Part shown: positions 7,600-15,842 of the stretch, in pieces
Layout of the letters: the number at the start of each line of letters is the position of its first letter
How positions within the stretch are numbered: position 1 is the stretch's first letter
NCBI GenBank assembly: GCA_944324285.1
Contig: CALUVR010000012.1
Location: 1 to 64,000 of the forward strand
Length of the DNA: 64,000 nt
Direction: 5' to 3'
Origin: Candidatus Gastranaerophilales bacterium
GTDB taxonomy: Bacteria; Cyanobacteriota; Vampirovibrionia; Gastranaerophilales; Gastranaerophilaceae
Notes under the pieces: model-generated
What the model saw: the letters and a program-made list of their open reading frames with translations, nothing else
Told to the model about the DNA's origin: nothing
Database searches by the model: none
Translations under genes and position numbers: made by a program

Positions 7600-7815
7600 A
7601 TGACTAATGAGCGTTTAAAAACTCTGGGTTTGAATATAAAATTTGCCAGAATGAAAAAAGGGATTTCTCAGGAAGAACTTGCCGAACTGGTTGACACTTC
7701 CCGAATAACAATAAGTTTTATTGAAACAGCACGACAAAACCCGACTATATTAAAGGTTATAGATATAGCCAGGGCTTTGAATATTGATATAAACGAACTG
7801 TTAAAAGATGTTTGA
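7600..7815 (+). CDS. XRE-family helix-turn-helix regulator, 71 aa
   Basis: A stand-alone Cro/C1-type domain: NIKFARMKKGISQEELAELV, then TSRITISFIETARQNPTILK and ARALNIDINELLKDV. Close relative of the regulator at 61867-62076. It is divergent from a prepilin gene and probably binds the AT-rich 53-bp gap to control itself and the pilin. No clear ribosome site precedes the ATG, so it may be leaderless or weakly translated. Ends one base before the dapB stop (convergent). Confidence 0.88.
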   Translation: MTNERLKTLGLNIKFARMKKGISQEELAELVDTSRITISFIETARQNPTILKVIDIARALNIDINELLKDV

Positions 7816-8565
7816 TTACATTATTTTTTCAAGACCGTAGATAAAATCATTTTGATTATAAACATGTTTAACGGCAAGTAGAACTCCTTGCATATAGCAT
7901 GCTCTGTCCATTGTATCATGGCGGATTGTCATAATCTGTCCTGATGAGCCGAAAATTACTTCTTGTGAAGCTATGTAACCCGGCATTCTGACAGAATGGA
8001 TATGAATATTTGAATAAGATTCACCGCCTCTGGCGCCTTTAATTGTTTCTGTTTCAGGGCAGTTATTTTTTGTGAAGGTTTCTTTTTCTTCCGACATCAT
8101 AAGGGCTGTTTTAATTGAGGTTCCGGACGGTGCATCTTTTTTTTGATTGTGGTGAAGTTCTATGATTTCCGCATTATCAAAGTATCTGGAAGCCTGTTTT
8201 GCAAACATCATCATTAAAACTGCGCCTGTTGAAAAGTTCGGTGCAATAAGACATCCGGTGTTATTTTTTTCTGATAATTCTTTTAATTCCGCAATCTGGT
8301 CATCAGAAAGTCCTGTTGTACCGATTACGATTTTTATTCCGTTGGTTAAGCAGTATTTTGCGTTTTCAAAGATGGATTTCGGCTGGGTGAAATCTATCAG
8401 CAGGTCAAATTTTACAGCCTTATGCGCTTCTTCTATAGATTTATAAGTGTCATCGCCTGCAATGTCAATTTTTGCGGCAAGTTCAGTTTCCGGACATTCC
8501 TCAACCGTTTTTACAACTTCTTTTCCCATTTTTCCTAATGCGCCGCATACTGCAACTTTTATCAT
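7816..8565 (-). CDS. dapB: 4-hydroxy-tetrahydrodipicolinate reductase
   Basis: NAD(P)H-dependent reductase in diaminopimelate/lysine synthesis. 249 residues with GALGKMGKEVVKTV (dinucleotide loop), IGTTGLS, catalytic ELHHNQKKDAPSGTSI and C-terminal IRHDTMDRACYMQGVLLA. GGAGAG precedes the ATG. Upstream lies an 80-bp palindrome (8592-8671). Confidence 0.95.
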   Translation of the reverse strand: MIKVAVCGALGKMGKEVVKTVEECPETELAAKIDIAGDDTYKSIEEAHKAVKFDLLIDFTQPKSIFENAKYCLTNGIKIVIGTTGLSDDQIAELKELSEKNNTGCLIAPNFSTGAVLMMMFAKQASRYFDNAEIIELHHNQKKDAPSGTSIKTALMMSEEKETFTKNNCPETETIKGARGGESYSNIHIHSVRMPGYIASQEVIFGSSGQIMTIRHDTMDRACYMQGVLLAVKHVYNQNDFIYGLEKIM

Positions 8566-8591
8566 AATTAAACTCTCCTTTTTCGTTTAAA

Positions 8592-8671
8592 TCGTGTGAA
8601 TATTTGTTTTCGAAACGATAGCGAGAGCGGAGCGGAAGCGTGTTTGAGAAAATAAATATTCATACGATAAA
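8592..8671. repeat. 80-bp palindromic element upstream of dapB
   Basis: TCGTGTGAATATTTGTTTTC pairs with GAAAATAAATATTCATACGA, about 18 of 20 positions, around a GC-rich core of AGCGAGAGCGGAGCGGAAGCG. MITE-like; the core vocabulary resembles the repeats at 23742-24145. Confidence 0.6.
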
Positions 8672-8754
8672 TTACATTCGCATAAAGTAATTTTATCAAA
8701 AAAATATTTTCCGTGGTATTATTATTTAGTAATTAGTTTATAAGGAGAGAAAGA

Positions 8755-8988
8755 ATGGCAGACGCAAAAATTTTGGCTACAATCGAAAGAAGCGATACAG
8801 AACAATTGCAGATTTCTGTTAGTGAATACAAGGGAAGAAGTTACTTCAATTTAAGAATTTATTATACAACAGATGAAGGTGCAACATGGCTTCCGACAAA
8901 GAAGGGCGTAACTTTTGCACCTGACCAGCTTGATATTTTATCCGACGCGATTGAAGAAGCTAAAAAAGAATTCATGGCGGAAGAGTAA
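8755..8988 (+). CDS. PC4/YdbC-like single-stranded DNA-binding protein
   Basis: 77 residues resembling the PC4 (transcriptional coactivator p15) fold: four beta strands (ILATIERS, QLQISVSEYKGRSYFNLRIYY, WLPTKKGVTF) followed by a helix (DQLDILSDAIEEAKKEF). Bacterial members bind single-stranded DNA and may influence transcription or repair. Good AGGAGAG site. Located just before priA, though separated by a repeat. Confidence 0.8.
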   Translation: MADAKILATIERSDTEQLQISVSEYKGRSYFNLRIYYTTDEGATWLPTKKGVTFAPDQLDILSDAIEEAKKEFMAEE

Positions 8989-8999
8989 AATCCCGTGTG

Positions 9000-9032
9000 A
9001 GAAGTGAGTTGTGAATAGTGAATGGTCGTTCA
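9000..9032. repeat. GTGAATAGTGAATGG-type repeat, left copy
   Basis: GAAGTGAGTTGTGAATAGTG then AATGGTCGTTCAA. The inverse follows at 9138-9172, inside the priA reading frame. Confidence 0.55.
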
Positions 9033-9073
9033 ATGTGCTTTGCACGAAATAAAGATAGTAAAAGGAGCAAAAG

Positions 9074-11824
9074 TTGACAAATTTAACAAATAATAGTTCC
9101 GGTAAAGACGGAAATAACAACTTGTTTTTGTCGAACCATTCACCATTCACCACTCACTTTTCACCAAAGTACGCTCTTGCCTTAGTAAATATTAAGGGAC
9201 TGGGAGTAAAGACTTTCAGTTATTTAATCCCCGATGAGATGAAGGACAAAATTCAAATCGGGCAGGCAATACTTGTGCCGTTTGGGAGACAGGGGCTTAT
9301 TAATGCTTTTTGCGTGGGGTTTTCGGATTATCTGCCTGAGGAGATTAAGGCAAAGAAAATCAATAAGATTTTAGATGAAACCCCGCTTTTTTCAATAGAT
9401 TATTTAAAACTTCTTGAGTGGGTCGGAAATTATTACTGCTGTGATTTGGTAACGGTTTTGAATGCGGCGATACCTTTAAAGCTTATTGAAAAAGTGTCAA
9501 AAACCGAACAGACCGTTGAATTTGTAAGTTTTGAGGGCGCGACAAAACGACAGCTTGAAGTGCTTGAAAAACTTAAATCAAGCGGGAAAATGCCGGTTGT
9601 AATGTTTGAAAAATATGCAAAAACTACGCGTCAGACAATTAAAAAGCTTGAAGCCGCAGGATGTCTGAAACTTTCGACAGAGGAAATTTACAGGAACCCG
9701 CTGGATATTTTGAGAATTGAAAATACTGAGCCTCTTGCAGCGCTTGAAGGCGAGCAATTATCAGCGTACGAGGGGATAAAGAAGAAGATAGATGAATACA
9801 ATAACCCCTCACCCCAGCCCTCTCCCGCAAGGGGAGAGGGAGGAAATGCCCGTCATTTTTATACAGAAAAAACTCTTTGCTATTCAAAAGAATTACGAAA
9901 AAGTATGACAGATGCTGAAAATCTACTGTGGTTTTATCTGAAAAATAAACAGCTTAATGGGTATAAGTTCAGACGTCAGGAGGCTATAGATAACTATATT
10001 GCAGATTTTGTATGTTACGAGAAAAAATTGATTATTGAACTGGACGGCGGTCACCATAATGAAAATAAAAATATAGAAAAAGATAAAGATCGCCAAAATT
10101 ATTTTGAAAAACAAGGCTTTAAAGTATTACGATTTTGGAACAATGATTTATTTCAAGATATTGAGAGTGTTTTGGATGTGATATTAAAAGCGTTAGAACC
10201 CTCTCCCCTTGCGGGAGAGGGTGGGACGGAGTTCCGGGTGAGGGGTCAAAAAGAAACTCCCCCTGTAATGCTTCTCCACGGCGTGACCGCAAGTGGTAAA
10301 ACAGAGGTTTATTTTAAACTTATTGATGACACAATTAAGTCAGGGAAAAATGTTCTTTTTCTTGCACCGGAAATCGCACTTGCGTCGCAATTAACCAAGA
10401 GGCTTGCGAAAAAATTCGGAACAAAAGACGTTGCAATCTGGCACAGCAGTATTTCTGACGGCGAAAGGTATGACGTCTGGCAAAGACTTTACAAAAACGA
10501 TATAAAAATTCTGGCAGGCGCACGGTCTGCTGTTTTCGCGCCGCTAAAAAATATCGGGCTTATCATAATCGACGAGGAGCATGAGGGGGCTTATAAGCAG
10601 ACAAGCCCTGCGCCGAGGTATGATGCAAAAGTCGTTGCGCAAAAACTTGCTGAATTCCATAACTGTCCGCTGCTTTTAGGTTCTGCGACTCCTGATATTT
10701 CTGTTTACTATCGCGCGGTAAATTCGGGAAACCTGTTTGAAATGAAACACCGCTACCGTAACGCCCCGATTGCACCTGTTTCTGTTATTAATATGCAGGA
10801 ACATTCAAAAGCCGCCTATAGAAGTGTTATTTCAAAACCCCTGCAGACCGCGATAAACGAAACTTTAGAGAAAAAACAGCAGGTAATTTTGCTCATAAAT
10901 CGCCGCGGATTTTCAACGTTTACGCAGTGTCAGGCATGCGGGCATGTAATTGAATGCCCTAATTGCGCAATCCCTATGATTTGGCATGCAAAAGACCAGC
11001 GGCTTAAGTGCCACTACTGTAATCAGGTGGAACGCTTCCCCGATGTCTGTCCCGAATGCGGGTCGGATGCCTTGAAAAACAGCGGCACGGGAACGCAGAA
11101 AATTGAGCAGTATGTAAAAGAACTTTATCCTGATTACAATGTCGAACGCGTTGATAGTGACGTTATGGTGCGTAAGGGCGAACACGTAAGGCTTCTGGAG
11201 CGGTTTCAAAAGGGCGATATTGATATTTTAGTCGGCACCCAAATGATTGCAAAAGGGCTTGATAACCCGAATGTTACTCTTGTCGGGGTAATTTCAGCAG
11301 ACGCAAGTTTCAATCTGCCGGATTTTAGAGCCTCCGAGCGAGGATTTCAGCTTCTCACGCAGGTTGCAGGGCGCGCAGGAAGAGGCGAATTCACGGGTCG
11401 CGTGTTTTTCCAAACCTATAACCCTGATTTTTACGCTCTCGAAAGCGCTAAATCCCAGAATTATCCTGAGTTCTACAAAACTGAAATCGCTGCGCGTGAG
11501 GAATTCGACTATCCGCCGTTCAGTCAGATGATAAGGCTTATTATAAGTTCGATGAATAATTTTCGCGCGGAAAAATCCGCTCAGGAAATTGCAATGAGAT
11601 TGTGCCTGATGATTGAAAAATACGGCATCTCTGAACGCCTTGAAGTCCTCGGTCCGACCCCATGTGTAATCGAGAGGATTAACGGATATTACAGGTTCCA
11701 GATTATCATCAAAAACAAGCTTGAAGAAAAAGGGCATAATTTTATCTCAAGCTTTCTCAACAAAATAACCATGCCGAAAGATATTAAACTTGCAATTGAT
11801 GTGGATCCGCTGGATATTTTGTAG
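9074..11824 (+). CDS. priA: Primosomal protein PriA with in-frame DUF559 nuclease insertion
   Basis: Replication-restart 3'-5' helicase, here 916 residues against about 730-800 usual. N-terminal DNA-binding domain about 40-240; Walker A GVTASGKTEVY at about 402; DEEH box in IIDEEHEGAYKQ; eight zinc-binding Cys (CQACG, CPNC, CHYC, CPECG); C-terminal helicase motifs through GTQMIAKGLD and VAGRAGR. Residues about 244-391 are foreign: a repeat-coded peptide (NPSPQPSPARGEG), a DUF559 endonuclease domain, then EPSPLAGEGG. The frame is kept throughout. The TTG start is chosen for AAAGGAG seven bases upstream. Residues about 20-35 (SNHSPFTTHFSP) are also coded by a dispersed repeat. Confidence 0.93.
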   Translation: MTNLTNNSSGKDGNNNLFLSNHSPFTTHFSPKYALALVNIKGLGVKTFSYLIPDEMKDKIQIGQAILVPFGRQGLINAFCVGFSDYLPEEIKAKKINKILDETPLFSIDYLKLLEWVGNYYCCDLVTVLNAAIPLKLIEKVSKTEQTVEFVSFEGATKRQLEVLEKLKSSGKMPVVMFEKYAKTTRQTIKKLEAAGCLKLSTEEIYRNPLDILRIENTEPLAALEGEQLSAYEGIKKKIDEYNNPSPQPSPARGEGGNARHFYTEKTLCYSKELRKSMTDAENLLWFYLKNKQLNGYKFRRQEAIDNYIADFVCYEKKLIIELDGGHHNENKNIEKDKDRQNYFEKQGFKVLRFWNNDLFQDIESVLDVILKALEPSPLAGEGGTEFRVRGQKETPPVMLLHGVTASGKTEVYFKLIDDTIKSGKNVLFLAPEIALASQLTKRLAKKFGTKDVAIWHSSISDGERYDVWQRLYKNDIKILAGARSAVFAPLKNIGLIIIDEEHEGAYKQTSPAPRYDAKVVAQKLAEFHNCPLLLGSATPDISVYYRAVNSGNLFEMKHRYRNAPIAPVSVINMQEHSKAAYRSVISKPLQTAINETLEKKQQVILLINRRGFSTFTQCQACGHVIECPNCAIPMIWHAKDQRLKCHYCNQVERFPDVCPECGSDALKNSGTGTQKIEQYVKELYPDYNVERVDSDVMVRKGEHVRLLERFQKGDIDILVGTQMIAKGLDNPNVTLVGVISADASFNLPDFRASERGFQLLTQVAGRAGRGEFTGRVFFQTYNPDFYALESAKSQNYPEFYKTEIAAREEFDYPPFSQMIRLIISSMNNFRAEKSAQEIAMRLCLMIEKYGISERLEVLGPTPCVIERINGYYRFQIIIKNKLEEKGHNFISSFLNKITMPKDIKLAIDVDPLDIL
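9138..9172. repeat. Dispersed repeat translated into the PriA N-terminus
   Basis: GAACCATTCACCATTCACCA then CTCACTTTTCACC, the inverse of 9000-9032. It lies within the priA frame and codes SNHSPFTTHFSP ahead of the conserved PriA start region (KYALALVNIKGLG). Confidence 0.6.
9804..10246 (+). mobile_element. DUF559 endonuclease cassette bounded by inverted repeats, inside priA
   Basis: About 443 bp. Both ends carry ACCCCTCACCC in inverse orientation, and inside each is the palindrome CCCTCTCCCGCAAGGGGAGAG or its complement. Between them is a complete DUF559 (Vsr/restriction-endonuclease-like) domain: LRKSMTDAENLLWFYLKN, GYKFRRQEAIDNYIADFVC, KLIIELDGGHH and GFKVLRFWNNDLF. The domain has no stop codon of its own and continues into PriA; internal initiation at MTDAEN (9905) is possible. 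Intein splice-junction residues are not apparent, so the protein is probably made as a fusion. Confidence 0.82.
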
Positions 11825-11832
11825 GTATTTTT

Positions 11833-11861
11833 GAGAGGGGCGGCTGAAAGCCGCCCCTCTC
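11833..11861 (+). terminator. Strong stem-loop after priA
   Basis: GAGAGGGGCGGC, loop TGAAA, GCCGCCCCTCTC: 12-bp perfect stem starting 9 bp after the priA stop. It lacks a following T run, so it may act as an mRNA 3' end or be a repeat rather than a classic terminator. Confidence 0.5.
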
Positions 11862-11895
11862 AACTTAATGCTCCAGTATATTAATGTCTTTTAAC

Positions 11896-11978
11896 TGCCC
11901 CCTCACCCCTATCCCTCTCCCAACGGGAGAGGGAAAAGAGGAGAAGGTAAAGGTCGGTTGGGCATACCTGCCCAACTA
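11896..11978. repeat. CTCTCCC hairpin and GTTGGGCA palindrome
   Basis: CCCTCACCCC..CTCTCCCAACGGGAGAGG, related to the priA cassette ends, followed at 11957-11976 by GTTGGGCATACCTGCCCAAC. The latter 20-mer recurs at 34767, 42261, 57353 (inverse), 60692 (partial) and 61036 (inverse). Confidence 0.65.
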
Positions 11979-12018
11979 CAATCCTCTTCTCTTAATTATA
12001 CTTATCGCCTTGCTTTAA

Positions 12019-12336
12019 TTATTTTGGCAGATTTTTGAAGTAGTCTTTTTGTACAAATACCTGATAAGCACAGCCTATTCCGTTATGTCTGTCAGAGTTG
12101 GAAATATCACAAGGTAAAGTCCCCCAAGTGGTAGTAGTCATTGGGTGTCCCATCGGCAAAACTTTTCCGCCTTTTATCTGAAATGAAAAAAGATCATGTC
12201 CCCATGCATTAGGTTTTTTCGCTATGCCGTTTACATCCACTGTAAGAACAAGGTTATTGTTTGCTTTATTTGAATTATTTACCATCAGAAACATCCCGTC
12301 AGCCATTATCATTTGACCTTCATCAAACCATTCCAA
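12019..12336 (-). pseudogene. Decayed prepilin-like gene (C-terminal remnant)
   Basis: About 105 residues carrying the pilin-family signature VDVNGIAKKPNAWGHDLFSF but no N-terminal cleavage motif or hydrophobic helix. Upstream the frame closes at a TAA near 12370, so the front of the gene is gone. The C-terminus (QKDYFKNLPK) lacks the DGWEIKDDYPW tail. A divergent XRE gene is retained 100 bp away, matching the regulator-pilin pairs elsewhere. A direct repeat TTTTGCGATT (12344 and 12362) sits at the truncation edge. Confidence 0.7.
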
Positions 12337-12438
12337 TGTAACATTTTGCGATTTATTATGTTTTTGCGATTAAGTCAATGTGCTACTCTATTTATTTGCT
12401 TGTTTCTTGTAATAGTATGTTTGTAAAGGAATGAATTT

Positions 12439-12759
12439 ATGACAAGATTACGGGAACTATTTGGCAGACGGCTTGAGGAACTGTTAAAATCTCACAAAAT
12501 GAAACAGTGTGAACTCGCTGAACAACTCAATATTGATCCGCAGAGCATCAGCCGGATGATTGCAGGCAAGCATTTCCCGAAAGAAGAAAATATTGAAAAG
12601 ATGATTAAGGCTTTCAATATTCAGCCTGAGGAATTGTTTACTTTTTCGCATGTTGCGGATAATGAACAGCTGATTCAAGATATAATTCGTTTGGTTTCTA
12701 ATGCTCCGGGGGAAAAAGTACGACTGGCGCATAAAATTATTACTGCTATTATGGAGTAG
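12439..12759 (+). CDS. XRE-family helix-turn-helix regulator, 106 aa
   Basis: N-terminal HTH: GRRLEELLKSHKMKQCELAEQL then DPQSISRMIAGKHFPKEENI and AFNIQPEELF. The remaining 45 residues are helical, with no known ligand domain. AAAGGAATG precedes the ATG at 12439. Divergent from a pilin remnant. Different from, and longer than, the regulators at 7600 and 61867. Confidence 0.88.
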   Translation: MTRLRELFGRRLEELLKSHKMKQCELAEQLNIDPQSISRMIAGKHFPKEENIEKMIKAFNIQPEELFTFSHVADNEQLIQDIIRLVSNAPGEKVRLAHKIITAIME

Positions 12760-12875
12760 GTGTATATATTAATATTTGTAAAATATATCCTCTTATATAG
12801 TCGCATGCTTTTTTGATGTAGTAATATTGTAAAAAATTATACGGGGTTAATTATAAAAACAAAAAGGGGTATAAA

Positions 12876-14294
12876 ATGAGAATTAGTCCAATTACAAATT
12901 ATTCCTTTTCAAGGAAAAATGCATCCGGTTCAAATGCAAAACCGGTTTATTCATCAAAACCGTCTGTAGCTTCAGGAACTTCTAATATTCCGTTTACAGG
13001 CTGGTTTAGTTTTCAGGATAAAATATCAAAGACTCTTCGCAGTGAAGATCTTTTTAAAAACGGAAAAGTCGCAGGATTTATTCAATATTTTGACAGTAAT
13101 GCAGGAAGAAAATTGCAGAGGAAATTTGAAACTGACGAATTAGGAAATTTTCTTGCGGATACAAAATATGTTTATAAGCCTAATAACCGCCGCAACGAGC
13201 TTTTGAAAACATTTAATTTTGATGAGAACGGCAAACTTTTGTGGGAAACAAGATACGAATATCAAAAAGGCAATCTGGTAAAAACAGCTAATTATGATAT
13301 TAACAATAACCTTCTGCATACGACTGAATATACATTTAAGGACGGCTGCCTTGATTCTACGACTGATAAAACTCCGGAAGGCAAGATAAAAAATATAATC
13401 GAATATTTCCATACGAAAGGCTCACCTATTTCAAAACAGAAAGTTTATATGGAATACTATCCGGAAACAAAAATTGCATTTTTAGAAAAACTTAAACAGA
13501 AACCGGAGCACGTTGTCTTTTTTGATGAAGATGGGGCTGTATCTGAAACCAGGGAATTTTATGAATCCGGTAAAATAAAATCTATTATGAAAGATTATCC
13601 ATCGTATTTCGGTGTGCCGACGGCTAAGGTTGATTATAGAGAAAGCGGAGCAATAAGCAACGTTCATATTTACCATAATTATACAGGTTACGATTACCGT
13701 TCGGATGGAACATTGAAGACTTTAACAGAATCAAATCAAGGACATTCAATGAAAATTACCGAATACTATACGGACGGTAAAACAGTAAGAAATATTATGG
13801 CAACAAAGAGGGGTTATCTCCCTGAAAATCTTGAGCTTGTTGAAGAACGGGATGCCGGCGGGCACCTTATTTATCAAAAGATTTATGAACCTGATGGATT
13901 AGGCAGACCTGATGAAATAACAAATGAAAACTTCTATGATAAGTTTACACATATTATTACAAAATCCATACAGAAAAATGTATGGGACGAAAATAGATAT
14001 GATGAAAGACTTTTCACTGCGGACGGCAAAATTATGCAGGAATTGAATAAGTATGACGGAGATAAAAAAGTCATGACAATTTCATACACTCCTTCAACAG
14101 GTAAATTTGATAGTATTATTGATTACGGTACTGACGGACGTATTAAGAAAGTTTATGTTGAAGAAGATATTCCTTCTCTCACCGATGAAGAACGTTCAAT
14201 CAAAAATGCGTTTGAAAAATATTATTATCTGAATGATCCTAACTGGAAGCCATACGGGAAAGGGTCGGACGCATATTATAAACCGAAAAAATAA
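12876..14294 (+). CDS. YwqK/MORN-like repeat protein, 472 aa
   Basis: Not assignable to a pathway. Repeats of about 20-25 residues such as FKNGKVAGFIQYFD, FDENGKLLWETRYEYQKGN, FDEDGAVSETREFYESGKI and YGTDGRIKKVYVEED resemble the YwqK/MORN-variant family of beta-hairpin repeats. The N-terminus (MRISPITNYSFSRKN, then a Ser-rich stretch ending in IPFTGWFS) has no signal peptide or membrane helix. AAAAGGGG lies upstream of the ATG. Ends before a strong terminator, so probably monocistronic. Confidence 0.65.
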   Translation: MRISPITNYSFSRKNASGSNAKPVYSSKPSVASGTSNIPFTGWFSFQDKISKTLRSEDLFKNGKVAGFIQYFDSNAGRKLQRKFETDELGNFLADTKYVYKPNNRRNELLKTFNFDENGKLLWETRYEYQKGNLVKTANYDINNNLLHTTEYTFKDGCLDSTTDKTPEGKIKNIIEYFHTKGSPISKQKVYMEYYPETKIAFLEKLKQKPEHVVFFDEDGAVSETREFYESGKIKSIMKDYPSYFGVPTAKVDYRESGAISNVHIYHNYTGYDYRSDGTLKTLTESNQGHSMKITEYYTDGKTVRNIMATKRGYLPENLELVEERDAGGHLIYQKIYEPDGLGRPDEITNENFYDKFTHIITKSIQKNVWDENRYDERLFTADGKIMQELNKYDGDKKVMTISYTPSTGKFDSIIDYGTDGRIKKVYVEEDIPSLTDEERSIKNAFEKYYYLNDPNWKPYGKGSDAYYKPKK

Positions 14295-14315
14295 CAAGTT
14301 GTTATAAAATTAATG

Positions 14316-14348
14316 TAACAAAGGCTCTTTTTAAAAGAGCCTTTGTTA
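14316..14348. terminator. Intrinsic terminator
   Basis: TAACAAAGGCTCTTTT paired with AAAAGAGCCTTTGTTA, a 16-bp stem with a one-base centre, downstream of the YwqK-like gene and facing dxr. T-rich arms would work in either direction. Confidence 0.75.
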
Positions 14349-14540
14349 GTAAATAATCAGATTAGCTTTGTACATTTTGGCACATTCAGTGCGGCAAATG
14401 ATACATTATCAAATGCCGAACACTTTTTCAGGCAGTGTAACCCATTACATTTTATAACAACAAAACAAAGGGTATTGATTTTGATACCCTTAATAAACTC
14501 TGTAATGCACTCCAGCGTAATTCTCAGGAAATTTTTGAAT

Positions 14541-15734
14541 TTACGCCTGATTAAGTTTTTCTATATAATTTTTAGTTTTTTCTCTTATTTTGCTATCAAC
14601 GGCAAATATTTCCTCAATATTCGGATTTTGAATAACTTTGTGTTCATCAAATATTTTTTTAGTGATTTCGTAAATCTGATATAATTTGATTTTTCCGTCG
14701 AGGAATGCAAATACGGCTTCTTCGTTAGCTGCATTAAGACAGGCTGTTGCGGTGCCGCCGAGTTTGCCCGCTTTGTAGGCTAATTTTACTGTCGGAAATT
14801 TTTCAAAATCCGGTGCCTCAAAATCAAGCCGTGCAATTTCCGCAAAACTGAAACTTTTTGATTTAATTCCTTCATAGCGTTCAGGATAAGTTATTGCGTA
14901 TTGAATAGGAATGTGCATACTAGGCAAACCTAATTGCGCAATGACACTGCCGTCTTTATATTCAATTGCGGAATGAACGATACTCTGCGGATGAACAACA
15001 ACTTCAATATCATCATAATCAAAGCCGAAAAGATGGTGGGCTTCTATGATTTCAAGTCCCTTATTCATCAAGGTTGCGCTGTCGACAGTTATTTTTTTAC
15101 CCATATTCCAGCGCGGATGTGCGAGGGCTTCTTTTACCGTAGCTTTTTTCATTTCCTCAATTGATTTATGAAGGAAAGGTCCGCCGCTTGCCGTGATAAT
15201 TAATTTATCAACCTGATTAATATCTTTTATGCACTGGTGGATTGCGCAGTGTTCGCTATCAACAGGAATAATTTTAACCCCGTGTTTTTTAGCGGCTTCC
15301 ATCACGATATCGCCTGCCATGACAAGAGTTTCTTTATTGGCTAAGGCAATATCTATCCCGTTTTCAATTGCTTTTAATGTTGGCTTAAGCCCGATTTTAC
15401 CCGAACATGCAACGAGGATAATATCGTTTTCTTTATTTGAACAAATTTCTTCAAGACCTTCTGCGCCTGTAAGGATTTTATACCCCTCACCCGAATTTCT
15501 GACACTCATTCCTTGTGTTGGAATTCTCCCCTCTCCCGCAAGGGGCGAGGATGAATTATGGCAAACGAATTTCGGTTTAAATTTTTCTGCCTGTTGTTTT
15601 AAAAGTTCGACGTTTTTTCCGCCTGCAAGTGCGATAATTTCAAATTTGTCCTGAAGTTTTTCAATGACTTCCAGCGCCTGGGTTCCGATTGAGCCTGTGG
15701 AACCGATTATGCTTATTTTTCTCTTCTTTTCCAT
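14541..15734 (-). CDS. dxr: 1-deoxy-D-xylulose 5-phosphate reductoisomerase with in-frame repeat insertion
   Basis: Second step of the MEP isoprenoid pathway. 397 residues from ATG at 15734 (an upstream ATG at 15752 is possible). NADPH loop IGSTGSIGTQALEVI; metal/substrate motifs PVDSEHCAIHQ, SGGPF, AHPRWNMGKKITVDSATLMNKGLE. Between KPKFVCHN and KILTGAEGLEE lies a foreign stretch of about 23-25 residues (SSPLAGEGRIPTQGMSVRNS, then GEGY) coded by a CTCTCCCGCAAGGGG-type repeat. It sits in the N-terminal nucleotide-binding domain, presumably in a loop. ispD at 62136 is the next-step enzyme. Confidence 0.93.
   Translation of the reverse strand: MEKKRKISIIGSTGSIGTQALEVIEKLQDKFEIIALAGGKNVELLKQQAEKFKPKFVCHNSSSPLAGEGRIPTQGMSVRNSGEGYKILTGAEGLEEICSNKENDIILVACSGKIGLKPTLKAIENGIDIALANKETLVMAGDIVMEAAKKHGVKIIPVDSEHCAIHQCIKDINQVDKLIITASGGPFLHKSIEEMKKATVKEALAHPRWNMGKKITVDSATLMNKGLEIIEAHHLFGFDYDDIEVVVHPQSIVHSAIEYKDGSVIAQLGLPSMHIPIQYAITYPERYEGIKSKSFSFAEIARLDFEAPDFEKFPTVKLAYKAGKLGGTATACLNAANEEAVFAFLDGKIKLYQIYEITKKIFDEHKVIQNPNIEEIFAVDSKIREKTKNYIEKLNQA
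15482..15551. repeat. Palindromic repeat inserted in frame within dxr
   Basis: Begins ACCCCTCACCCG and ends CTCTCCCGCAAGGGGCGAGG, the same parts as the ends of the priA nuclease cassette, but only about 70 bp with no nuclease inside. It codes an acceptable peptide on the dxr strand with no stop. Confidence 0.75.
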
Positions 15735-15842
15735 AAAATAATTATAGTACAAAAAATTTGAGTAATGATAAACTGAAGTTTTTAGTTAAAGCCGTATTCC
15801 CCCTTCTCTATTGTTGTAATTGGAGAGAAGGGGGCTGGTTTA

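Noticed and set aside
9804-10246. Intein in PriA
   Set aside because: No splice-junction residues (Cys/Ser start, His-Asn end) or Hint-domain blocks; the insert is a DUF559 nuclease between translated inverted repeats.
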